Source of the DNA: JANLUX01 sp031363705 | GTDB taxonomy: Bacteria; Bacteroidota; Bacteroidia; AKYH767-A; OLB10 | Assembly: GCA_031363705.1 (NCBI GenBank) | Contig: JANLUX010000190.1 | Span: forward strand, 1 to 5,005 | DNA length: 5,005 nt | Direction: 5' to 3' | Made by a program: the position numbers and the translations under genes | The notes under the pieces: generated by a model | The model's input: the letters and a program-made list of their open reading frames with translations, nothing else | Told to the model about the DNA's origin: nothing | The model's database searches: none | Shown: positions 1-5,005 of the stretch, one piece after another | How positions within the stretch are numbered: the stretch's first letter is position 1 | How the letters are laid out: every line of letters starts with the position of its first letter

Positions 1-433
1 CTTTCAAACCCGGACAGTTGGCATACCAGCTTTCAAATGCCTGAGAGTGTTGAGAGCTTAACATCCCGGCTGCACCAGTAGGTCCACGAAACACAATCGG
101 AACTGTAAAATGACCGCCACTCATACTCATCATTTTAGCCGCAGAATTTATTACCTGGTCAATGGCAACGAGAGAAAAATTAAAAGTCATAAATTCAATG
201 ATAGGCCGTAATCCATTCATAGCTGCACCCACACCAATACCTGCAAAACCAAGTTCTGCGATGGGTGTATCAATAACGCGTCTTGCTCCAAACTCATCCA
301 GCATTCCCTGGCTAACTTTATAAGCTCCATTATATTGCGCCACTTCTTCTCCCATCAAAAACACACGTTCATCCCTTCGCATTTCCTCGTTCATGGCTTC
401 GCGAAGCGCTTCTCTGAATTGTAATTCTCTCAT
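1..433 (-). CDS. pdhB: Pyruvate dehydrogenase E1 component, beta subunit (N-terminal part, cut by window edge)
   Basis: This is the thiamine-diphosphate-dependent E1 beta chain, which with E1 alpha decarboxylates pyruvate and passes the acetyl group to the E2 lipoyl domain in the cytoplasmic pyruvate dehydrogenase complex. Reading the minus strand from the ATG at 433-431 gives 144 intact codons starting MRELQFREALREAMNEEM. Visible family motifs are MGEEVAQYNGAYKVSQG (27-43), VIDTPIAELGFAGIGVGAA (53-71) with Glu60 at the position of the E1 beta glutamate that activates ThDP, EFMTFNFSLVAIDQVINSAAK (80-100), FRGPTGA (115-121) and SSQHSQAFESWYANCPGLK (126-144). Family members have about 325-330 residues, so roughly 44% is present and the remainder lies beyond base 1. 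The close match to mitochondrial-type E1 beta favours PDH; branched-chain 2-oxoacid dehydrogenase E1 beta is the main alternative but is less similar in these motifs. It is transcribed divergently from etfB. Confidence 0.95.
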   Translation of the reverse strand, partial: MRELQFREALREAMNEEMRRDERVFLMGEEVAQYNGAYKVSQGMLDEFGARRVIDTPIAELGFAGIGVGAAMNGLRPIIEFMTFNFSLVAIDQVINSAAKMMSMSGGHFTVPIVFRGPTGAAGMLSSQHSQAFESWYANCPGLK

Positions 434-437
434 AAGG

Positions 438-445
438 CAAAAATA
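438..445 (-). promoter_or_regulatory. Weak candidate -7 box directly ahead of pdhB
   Basis: On the minus strand the sequence reads TATTTTTG, which fits the Bacteroidota -7 consensus TAnnTTTG, and it ends four bases before the pdhB ATG. That would give a very short or absent 5' leader. No TTG or TTTG is found 17-23 bases further upstream, so only half a promoter is visible. The match could be chance in AT-rich DNA. Confidence 0.25.
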
Positions 446-449
446 GTTA

Positions 450-481
450 TTGAGTTGTAATGTTGTTGAGTTGTAAGTTAT
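450..481. repeat. Two tandem 16-bp units in the pdhB/etfB divergent spacer
   Basis: The 11-mer TTGAGTTGTAA occurs at 450-460 and again at 466-476, giving a 16-bp period. The last five bases of the two units differ. The pair sits between the pdhB start and the etfB promoter candidate. It could be a small tandem duplication or a direct-repeat operator for a dimeric regulator; nothing else in the sequence decides between these. Confidence 0.5.
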
Positions 482-498
482 TTAGGTGTTATTACGAC

Positions 499-526
499 TT
501 GCTTTAGTGTAAAATAATTAGTTTTG
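499..526 (+). promoter_or_regulatory. Candidate Bacteroidota sigma promoter for etfB
   Basis: A TTG at 499-501 is followed after 17 bases by TAGTTTTG at 519-526, a full match to the TAnnTTTG -7 element of Bacteroidota primary sigma factors. Transcription would begin near 531-534, leaving a leader of about 65 bases before etfB. The 17-base spacer is at the short end of the usual range. No comparable box is seen between etfB and etfA, so this promoter would serve at least both ETF genes. Confidence 0.5.
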
Positions 527-564
527 CCGCCAATGAAATTCTTTATAGAAACGGCAATTAAATC

Positions 565-594
565 GTAAACTGTAAAGTCAAAAACTGTAAACTG
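565..594 (+). repeat. Short direct repeats in the etfB leader
   Basis: AAACTGTAAA appears at 567-576 and 582-591 (15-bp period), and GTAAACTG appears at 565-572 and 587-594. The block lies just before the etfB ATG in a strongly A-rich, G-poor context, which is the usual translation start environment in Bacteroidota in place of a Shine-Dalgarno site. It may be simple microsatellite-like sequence with no specific role. Confidence 0.45.
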
Positions 595-597
595 AAA

Positions 598-1335
598 ATG
601 AAAATCCTTGTTTGCATCAGCAACGTACCCGATACTACTTCTAAAATAAATTTTACTGACGATCATAAATCTTTCGTTACCACCGGCATTCAATATATTA
701 TCAATCCTTATGATGAAATTGCTTTGACACGTGCTTTGGAATTAACTGAAGGTAGTGGCGGAACGGTGACAGTTATAAATGTTGGTGATCCCTCTACAGA
801 TCCTACCATTCGCAAAGCTTTGGCAATTGGAGCAACGGATGCAGTGCGTGTAAATGCTGCACCACGTGATGCTTATTTTGTTGCAAAACAGATTGCCGCT
901 TATGCAAAAGATAAAGGGTTTGATTTGATATTGACTGGTCGTGAGTCCATTGATTATAATGGTGCGCAGGTGCCGGGCATGTTGGGTGAGTTGTTAGAAA
1001 TACCAAGCATTACCATTGTGAAATCTTTAAATATAGAAGGAAACAATGCAACGCTTGAGCGTGAAATAGAAGGAGGTAAAGAAGTAATTAATTGTCCGCT
1101 GCCACTTGTTGCAAGTGCATCCGAGGGTATGGCGGAACCACGTATCCCAAACATGCGCGGAATTATGTCAGCCCGCACAAAACCGCTTACAGTTGTTGAA
1201 CCGGTTGATGTTCCAAAACTGCAGGAAGTTATTTCTTACGACAAGCCAAAGCCAAGAGGCACTGTTCATCTTGTACCAAATGATCAGGTAAAACAGCTTG
1301 TTGATTTATTGCATAACGAAGCAAAAGTATTTTAG
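598..1335 (+). CDS. etfB: Electron transfer flavoprotein beta subunit
   Basis: EtfB is the smaller chain of the soluble FAD-containing ETF heterodimer; its fold normally holds AMP and contributes to the FAD site shared with EtfA. ETF collects electrons from acyl-CoA dehydrogenases and related enzymes and hands them to ETF:quinone oxidoreductase. The 245-residue product has the usual length. Motifs in order are MKILVCISNVPDTTSKI (1-17), NPYDEIALTRALEL (36-49), TIRKALAIGATDA (70-82), LTGRESIDYNGAQVPGMLGE (112-131), EREIEGGKEVINCPLPLVAS (154-173) resembling the ETF-beta signature, and EGMAEPRIPN (176-185) ahead of the C-terminal arm that wraps the alpha chain. Thr13 stands where human ETF has flavin-contacting Tyr16, an ordinary bacterial variant. 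The ATG is chosen because it gives the family N-terminus; an in-frame TAA lies at 559-561. etfA follows on the same strand after 148 bases. Confidence 0.96.
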   Translation: MKILVCISNVPDTTSKINFTDDHKSFVTTGIQYIINPYDEIALTRALELTEGSGGTVTVINVGDPSTDPTIRKALAIGATDAVRVNAAPRDAYFVAKQIAAYAKDKGFDLILTGRESIDYNGAQVPGMLGELLEIPSITIVKSLNIEGNNATLEREIEGGKEVINCPLPLVASASEGMAEPRIPNMRGIMSARTKPLTVVEPVDVPKLQEVISYDKPKPRGTVHLVPNDQVKQLVDLLHNEAKVF

Positions 1336-1340
1336 CATCA

Positions 1341-1370
1341 ACGAATACGAATAAATACGAATTTACGAAT
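1341..1370 (+). repeat. Array of four ACGAAT hexamers in the etfB-etfA spacer
   Basis: ACGAAT starts at 1341, 1347, 1357 and 1365, so four copies fall within 30 bases just after the etfB stop codon, separated by 0, 4 and 2 bases. The same hexamer appears four times in the opposite orientation in the spacer after etfA (2521-2586). The irregular spacing argues against a CRISPR or a simple slipped microsatellite. The function is unknown. Confidence 0.7.
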
Positions 1371-1414
1371 AAGGGAATTCACAAATAATAATTACAAGAA
1401 ATTACGCAAGATGG

Positions 1415-1451
1415 CTTCCCTCTCCTTGGGAGAGGGATAAGAGGGTGAGGC
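1415..1451 (+). repeat. GC-rich interspersed-type hairpin repeat
   Basis: A perfect 9-bp inverted repeat, TCCCTCTCC (1417-1425) and GGAGAGGGA (1429-1437) with a 3-base loop, is followed by a second GAGGG and GGTGAGGC (1440-1451). It stands out by composition from the AT-rich spacer around it. From memory, CCCTCTCC-loop-GGAGAGGG followed by GGGTGAGG is a palindromic intergenic repeat type seen scattered in many bacterial genomes; this was not searched. There is no T-tract after the stem, so a classical terminator is unlikely. In the mRNA the hairpin would sit between etfB and etfA, where it could affect message stability or the ratio of the subunits. Confidence 0.65.
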
Positions 1452-1483
1452 GAAAAATAATTCAAAATTCATAACTATAAATA

Positions 1484-2458
1484 ATGGTTTTAGTTTACGC
1501 AGAGCACGCAGAAGGAAAATTTAAAAAGTCAACTTATGAGGTGGTGTCATACGGATACGCAATCGCTTCAAAGCTTAATATTCCTTTGAGTGTTATTTCA
1601 ATTGGTGATGTAAGTCAAGAAGAATTAAGTGTACTTGCAAAATATGGCGCGTCAAAAATTTTAAATGTAAGTATTGATAAACTAAAAACATTTGTTAACC
1701 AGGCTTATGCTGCTGTGATTGCTGCTGCTGCCAGACAGGAAAATGCAAGTATTGTAGTGATGAGTGCTTCATTCACCGGAAAGGGACTTGCTCCACGTGT
1801 GGCTGTTAAATTAGAAGCAGGATTAGGGGATGGAGCCATTTCATTACCAGATATGACCAACGGATTTGTTGTTCGCAAAGGAGCATTTTCCGGAAAAGCA
1901 TTTGCTGATGTAACGCTTACGAGTGCTGTGAAGGTGATCACGTTGGTTCCTAATTCATTCAAAGTTGTAGAAAATCCGCAACCTGTTCAGATCGTTGATT
2001 TTTCTCCCACAGTTAAAGACAATGATTTTGCAGCGATGGTAAAAGATATTGTTCGTGCTTCGGATAAAGTATCGTTGCCTGAGGCAGAAATTGTTGTGAG
2101 TGGAGGACGTGGATTAAAAGGACCTGAGAATTGGGGAATGATTGAAGAGCTTGCAGATTTACTTGGAGCTGCAACTGCCTGTTCCAAGCCTGTGAGTGAT
2201 GCGCATTGGCGTCCGCACAATGAACATGTTGGGCAAACAGGCATTGCTGTAAGCCCTAATTTATATATTGCTATTGGTATATCGGGAGCCATTCAACATT
2301 TAGCAGGAGTGAGTTCTTCCAAAGTGATTGTGGTGATCAATAAAGATCCTGAAGCCCCATTCTTCAAAGCGGCTGATTATGGTATTGTGGGTGATGCATT
2401 TGAAGTGGTGCCTCAGTTAATTGAAGCCATCAAAGAATTTAAAGCAGTTAATGCCTGA
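1484..2458 (+). CDS. etfA: Electron transfer flavoprotein alpha subunit
   Basis: EtfA is the larger ETF chain; its C-terminal domain carries most of the redox FAD site. The product has 324 residues, normal for the family. Residues 1 to about 190 form the N-terminal alpha/beta domain (MVLVYAEHAEGKFKKSTYEV at the start). The FAD domain runs from about 200 to the end, with SGGRGLKGPENW (207-218), VGQTG (249-253), LYIAIGISGAIQHLAG (260-275), which fits the ETF-alpha signature except for Val284 where Ala is usual, and NKDPEAPFFKAADYGIVGDAF (286-306). Lys235 in TACSKPVSD lies where human ETF has the flavin-contacting Arg249; a conservative but unusual change. The ATG is supported by an in-frame TAA at 1478-1480. 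No promoter box is seen in the preceding spacer, so cotranscription with etfB is inferred. It is most likely a functional electron-transferring, non-bifurcating type, but that is inference. Confidence 0.96.
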   Translation: MVLVYAEHAEGKFKKSTYEVVSYGYAIASKLNIPLSVISIGDVSQEELSVLAKYGASKILNVSIDKLKTFVNQAYAAVIAAAARQENASIVVMSASFTGKGLAPRVAVKLEAGLGDGAISLPDMTNGFVVRKGAFSGKAFADVTLTSAVKVITLVPNSFKVVENPQPVQIVDFSPTVKDNDFAAMVKDIVRASDKVSLPEAEIVVSGGRGLKGPENWGMIEELADLLGAATACSKPVSDAHWRPHNEHVGQTGIAVSPNLYIAIGISGAIQHLAGVSSSKVIVVINKDPEAPFFKAADYGIVGDAFEVVPQLIEAIKEFKAVNA

Positions 2459-2520
2459 TTTATTATTTTCACATCGGATTAAAATGTACATGAATTCCAC
2501 AATTTCCTATTTCGCGTTTG

Positions 2521-2586
2521 ATTCGTCCCGATACATCGGGATCGTAACATTCGTATCTCATTCGTTAATTTGTAACCATCATTCGT
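2521..2586 (-). repeat. Array of four inverted ACGAAT (ATTCGT) hexamers in the etfA-BFN spacer
   Basis: ATTCGT, the reverse complement of ACGAAT, starts at 2521, 2549, 2560 and 2581. The last copy overlaps the GTG start codon of the next gene. Together with 1341-1370 it forms two oppositely oriented clusters flanking etfA. On the minus strand the copy at 2554-2549 reads ATACGAAT and is soon followed by TTACGA, close to the ATACGAATTTACGA string at 1355-1368, which suggests a shared sequence family rather than isolated hexamers. Confidence 0.6.
2526..2541. repeat. Small perfect palindrome TCCCGAT-AC-ATCGGGA
   Basis: The 7-base arms 2526-2532 and 2535-2541 are exact reverse complements around AC; sterically this would fold as a stem of about 6 bp with a four-base loop. 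It lies inside the inverted ATTCGT array. From memory, CCCGAT/ATCGGG palindromes are common intergenic elements in Bacteroidota genomes. The stem is too short and lacks a T-run, so it is not called a terminator. Confidence 0.55.
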
Positions 2587-3208
2587 GAAAAAAATCAAAC
2601 TCGAAATAATCGGTCTCTCTTTCAGTCAAACTCAATCCGGTGCTTATGCTTTAGTGCTTGGTGAAGAAATTGGTAAACGCAGGTTACCTATTATCATAGG
2701 CGGTTTCGAGGCACAGGCAATTGCTGTTGAATTAGAAAACATGACGCCAAGTCGCCCACTCACTCACGACCTTTTTAAAAATTTTGCAATTGAGTTTGGC
2801 CTCACCGTTACAGAAATTGTGATTTACAATCTTAAAGAAGGAATTTTTTATTCCAAACTAACCTGTACCAATGGCAGTGAGACAAAGGAAATTGATGCAC
2901 GTACTTCTGATGCCATTGCAATGGCAGTTCGTTTTAATTGCCCAATTTATACTTACGAATTTATTCTTGCATCTGCAGGAGTTGTGTTAGATGAAAGCGG
3001 TGAGGAAGTAGGAGCCACACCAAAATCCAAATCAACAAAGAAAACTCCGGTAGAGAAAAAAGCAATCACCGGTGGAGAAGGAGAATTTGCTTCACAAACA
3101 GTGGAAGAGTTGAAAGAATCTTTGATGAAAGCTATTGATGATGAAGCGTATGAAACAGCTTCTAAGATTCGGGATGAATTGAATAAGAGGAAGAAGAGCT
3201 CGCAGTAA
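2585..3208 (+). CDS. Bifunctional nuclease (BFN/DUF151) domain protein with C-terminal UVR motif
   Basis: The 207-residue product has two recognisable parts. Residues 1 to about 134 are a BFN (DUF151) domain: KRRLPIIIGGFEAQAIAVEL (31-50), MTPSRPLTHDLF (53-64) and ARTSDAIAMAVRFNCPIYTY (105-124). A Lys/Thr/Glu-rich, probably flexible linker covers about 138-168. Residues about 172-203 (TVEELKESLMKAIDDEAYET onward) are a UVR-type helical hairpin like that of UvrB/UvrC and Clp ATPase partners. The family name comes from reports of RNase and DNase activity in plant members; the bacterial role is poorly known. The start is a GTG and is well supported: an in-frame TAA at 2573-2575 leaves three codons before it, the N-terminus MKKIKLEIIGLSFSQ fits the family, and the next Met is residue 53. 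It lies 126 bases after etfA on the same strand. No convincing promoter of its own was found, so readthrough from etfBA is possible. No signal peptide is present; the protein is probably cytoplasmic. Confidence 0.9.
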   Translation: MKKIKLEIIGLSFSQTQSGAYALVLGEEIGKRRLPIIIGGFEAQAIAVELENMTPSRPLTHDLFKNFAIEFGLTVTEIVIYNLKEGIFYSKLTCTNGSETKEIDARTSDAIAMAVRFNCPIYTYEFILASAGVVLDESGEEVGATPKSKSTKKTPVEKKAITGGEGEFASQTVEELKESLMKAIDDEAYETASKIRDELNKRKKSSQ

Positions 3209-3261
3209 AACAACATTATGTCTGATTTTTCCTATCAACTGCCATATCTTAAAACTTCTAT

Positions 3262-3295
3262 TTTGTAATGGATTAAATTAAGAAAAATACATTTG
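3262..3295 (+). promoter_or_regulatory. Upstream candidate promoter of the DNRLRE-repeat gene
   Basis: TTTG at 3262-3265 and TACATTTG at 3288-3295 are separated by 22 bases, matching the Bacteroidota -33/-7 pattern. Transcription would begin near 3300-3303 and give a leader of about 27 bases. The -7 box of this unit supplies the -33 box of the downstream candidate. Confidence 0.5.
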
Positions 3296-3324
3296 GTCGC
3301 TTAGAGCTCAACACCCTACCTTTG
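3292..3324 (+). promoter_or_regulatory. Start-proximal candidate promoter of the DNRLRE-repeat gene
   Basis: TTTG at 3292-3295 and TACCTTTG at 3317-3324 are separated by 21 bases, a full match to the Bacteroidota consensus. Only four bases separate the box from the ATG at 3329, so transcription would begin at or next to the start codon and yield a leaderless or nearly leaderless message. It overlaps the upstream candidate by four bases. Confidence 0.55.
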
Positions 3325-3328
3325 AAAC

Positions 3329-5005
3329 ATGAAGACAATATTTTACATAACCTCAATGTTAGCTTCTTTCCTTTTTATCAAAGGGAATATAATCGCGCAA
3401 TCCACACTTATACTTCAACCTGATAAAGGTGCCGGAAAAGACGCGATGATTCAATGGCGAACTAATACTGCTTATGCTGATTCTAATTATGGTTGGTTAC
3501 CAAGTTTTGAATCAGTTGCATGGACATGGTCCGGAGATCCAGGCGTAGTTAGAAGCCTTTTGCAATTTGATTTGTCACTTATACCCGCCAACGCTATCAT
3601 TACAGATGCGAGATTATCACTATACAATAATCCAACTTGTTCAGAGAATAATGGAGAACATTCTTCTTTAACCGGATCGAATGTATCAACACTTCAGAGA
3701 ATCAACTCTACTTGGGATGAAAATACCGTCACCTGGAATAATCAACCAACTGTAACAAATCAGAATGAAGTGGTCTTACCTCAAAGCACCAGCATTCATC
3801 AGGACTATCTAAATATTGACGTGCTGAATATTTTAAATGATATGTTGCAAAATCCAACTTCAAGTTTCGGATTTATGTTTCAACTGCAGACAGAACAGTT
3901 TTATCGCTGCATGTTGTTTGCCTCAAGTGATCACACCGATTGTGATAAACATCCCAAATTAGTTATCACGTATACGGCACCTCCTTCTCCTGATTATTTT
4001 ATCACGATTAAGCCGGATTCAGCTTCAGGAAAAGATGCCATGATACAAGTCAGGATGAATAGCACTCTTGCTGATACAAATTATGGATGGTTGCCAAGTT
4101 ACGAAGCCGTAGCATGGACATGGAATGGAAATTCAGGAGTTGTTAGAAGCTTGTTAGATTTTGATTTGTCTGTGATTCCCTCCAATGCAGTTGTTACTGA
4201 TGCAAGATTGACATTGTATAATGATCCAACTTCTGCAGAAAACAACGGAGAACATTCTTCATTAAGTGGTTCCAATATTTCAGTGCTTCAAAGAATAACT
4301 TCTCCATGGCTTGAACACTCAGTTACATGGAATAACCAACCGGGAACAACTACTCAAAATGAAGTTGTTTTGACGCAAAGCAATAGTCCTCACCAAGATT
4401 ATACAAACATTAATGTAACAGCAATTATTAATGACATGTTACAAACTCCGACTACCAGCTTTGGCTTTATGTTAAAATTGCAAACGGAACAATACTATCG
4501 GAGTATGATATTTGCTTCGAGTGATCACATTGAATGCAACCTACATCCTAAGCTGGAAATTCACTATACAATTCCTGATATATGTGTAACATTAAAAATA
4601 CATGCAGATGGTGAGGACACCCGTGTGGATGATTATCAACCCAACACCAATTTTCCTAATGAAATTGAATTTTATTCCGCTGCATGGACCATTAATGGCA
4701 CAACTGCAATATGGAGAAATCTACTCAAATTCGATTTGGGAGGTATTCCTGCTAATGCAGTAATTCAATCTGCTTCGCTTTCACTTCATTATGCAACAAC
4801 TAACACTTATGGAAATGCACTACATTCATCACTGACCAATTCAAATGAAAGTGTTCTCCAACGCATTACTACACCGTGGTTAGAAAATTCAGTAACCTGG
4901 AATACTCAACCCTCTTCCACAACTCAGGATCAGGTAATTCTTCCTCAAAGCACAACTGGAAATCAGGACTATTTGAATATGGATGTTAAAGATCTTGTTG
5001 TGCAA
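3329..5005 (+). CDS. Secreted protein with three tandem DNRLRE (CBM96-like) domains, 3' end outside window
   Basis: From the ATG at 3329 the frame stays open to the last base, 559 codons. Residues 1-24 (MKTIFYITSMLASFLFIKGN then IIAQ) form a Sec signal peptide with probable cleavage after AQ and no lipobox cysteine. Three homologous domains follow: about 25-216, 223-414 and 419 to beyond 559. Each has an R-[SN]-LL-x-FDL core (Arg75, Arg273, Arg463), IP[AS]NA, GEHSSL or ALHSSL, LQRI, and VTWN[NT]QP (134, 332, 522). Domains 1 and 2 align without gaps at a 198-residue spacing with about 131 of 191 identical residues by hand count; domain 3 is offset by 190 and is much more diverged at its start. 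These motifs are typical of DNRLRE domains, related to carbohydrate-binding family 96. The likely role is extracellular adhesion or polysaccharide binding, with no catalytic domain visible so far. A C-terminal type IX secretion tag is expected but unseen. Exact function is unknown. Confidence 0.85.
   Translation, partial: MKTIFYITSMLASFLFIKGNIIAQSTLILQPDKGAGKDAMIQWRTNTAYADSNYGWLPSFESVAWTWSGDPGVVRSLLQFDLSLIPANAIITDARLSLYNNPTCSENNGEHSSLTGSNVSTLQRINSTWDENTVTWNNQPTVTNQNEVVLPQSTSIHQDYLNIDVLNILNDMLQNPTSSFGFMFQLQTEQFYRCMLFASSDHTDCDKHPKLVITYTAPPSPDYFITIKPDSASGKDAMIQVRMNSTLADTNYGWLPSYEAVAWTWNGNSGVVRSLLDFDLSVIPSNAVVTDARLTLYNDPTSAENNGEHSSLSGSNISVLQRITSPWLEHSVTWNNQPGTTTQNEVVLTQSNSPHQDYTNINVTAIINDMLQTPTTSFGFMLKLQTEQYYRSMIFASSDHIECNLHPKLEIHYTIPDICVTLKIHADGEDTRVDDYQPNTNFPNEIEFYSAAWTINGTTAIWRNLLKFDLGGIPANAVIQSASLSLHYATTNTYGNALHSSLTNSNESVLQRITTPWLENSVTWNTQPSSTTQDQVILPQSTTGNQDYLNMDVKDLVVQ

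Noticed and set aside
478..693. Minus-strand open frame of 71 codons across the etfB start
   Set aside because: It overlaps the well-supported etfB N-terminus and the spacer, and its product resembles no known family; a shadow frame.
803..1291. Other-frame open frames over etfB (803-1006 and 954-1178 minus, 1106-1291 plus)
   Set aside because: All lie wholly inside etfB, and their products are out-of-frame translations rich in His, Gln, Ser or Pro without recognisable motifs.
1341..1370. Possible CRISPR array
   Set aside because: Units are only six bases with spacers of zero to four bases; no repeat-spacer architecture and no cas genes.
1417..1437. Intrinsic terminator between etfB and etfA
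   Set aside because: The stem is good but is followed by ATAAGAGGG rather than a T-run, and stopping here would cut etfA off from the only promoter found.
1705..2292. Minus-strand open frames of 85 and 101 codons over etfA
   Set aside because: They are antisense to conserved etfA codons and show no family motifs or start signals.
2484..2491. ATGTACAT palindrome after etfA
   Set aside because: An 8-bp self-complementary string in AT-rich DNA is expected by chance and has no partner site.
2526..2541. Terminator after etfA
   Set aside because: The stem is only six or seven base pairs with a minimal loop and has no T-tract.
2565..2572. TTAATTTG as a -7 box for the BFN gene
   Set aside because: It mismatches the second base of TAnnTTTG, and no TTG lies at a suitable distance; the nearest (2518-2520) is about 44 bases upstream.
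2953..3216. Minus-strand open frame of 87 codons at the 3' end of the BFN gene
   Set aside because: It is antisense to the linker and UVR motif and is explained by the coding strand's composition.

Overview
The window looks like chromosomal DNA from a Bacteroidota bacterium, probably on the Chitinophagia/Sphingobacteriia side. The pointers are an AT-leaning composition, no purine-rich Shine-Dalgarno sites ahead of the genes, Bacteroidota-type promoter boxes (TTG/TTTG then TAnnTTTG), ETF and bifunctional-nuclease proteins in the form typical of that phylum, and a large secreted DNRLRE-repeat protein whose signal peptide ends in AQ. Species cannot be named from sequence alone.

Layout: on the minus strand, 433 to the left edge holds the N-terminal 144 codons of the pyruvate dehydrogenase E1 beta subunit. 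A 164-bp divergent spacer with short direct repeats and one good candidate promoter leads into a plus-strand run: etfB (598-1335), a 148-bp spacer carrying an ACGAAT array and a GC-rich hairpin repeat, etfA (1484-2458), a 126-bp spacer carrying the same hexamer in inverted orientation plus a second small palindrome, and a GTG-started bifunctional nuclease/UVR protein (2585-3208). After 120 bp with two nested promoter candidates, a secreted protein begins at 3329 and is still open at the right edge (559 codons seen). No stretch without a gene exceeds 300 bases.

How the genes fit together: pyruvate dehydrogenase feeds acetyl-CoA and NADH into central metabolism, and EtfAB carries electrons from acyl-CoA dehydrogenases and related flavoenzymes towards the quinone pool. 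The left half is therefore a housekeeping energy-metabolism locus. The BFN-UVR protein is a widespread conserved protein of uncertain physiological role. The right-hand gene has its own promoter candidates and a different, exported destiny: three tandem beta-sandwich-like DNRLRE (CBM96-like) domains suggest an extracellular or cell-surface protein, probably type IX-secreted, but the C-terminus that would prove this lies outside the window.

No unknown multi-gene system is visible. The observations worth a second look are the oppositely oriented ACGAAT arrays flanking etfA, the hairpin repeat splitting etfB from etfA, a lysine at the near-invariant flavin-contact arginine of EtfA, the nested and possibly leaderless promoter of the repeat protein, and that protein's staged internal duplication.
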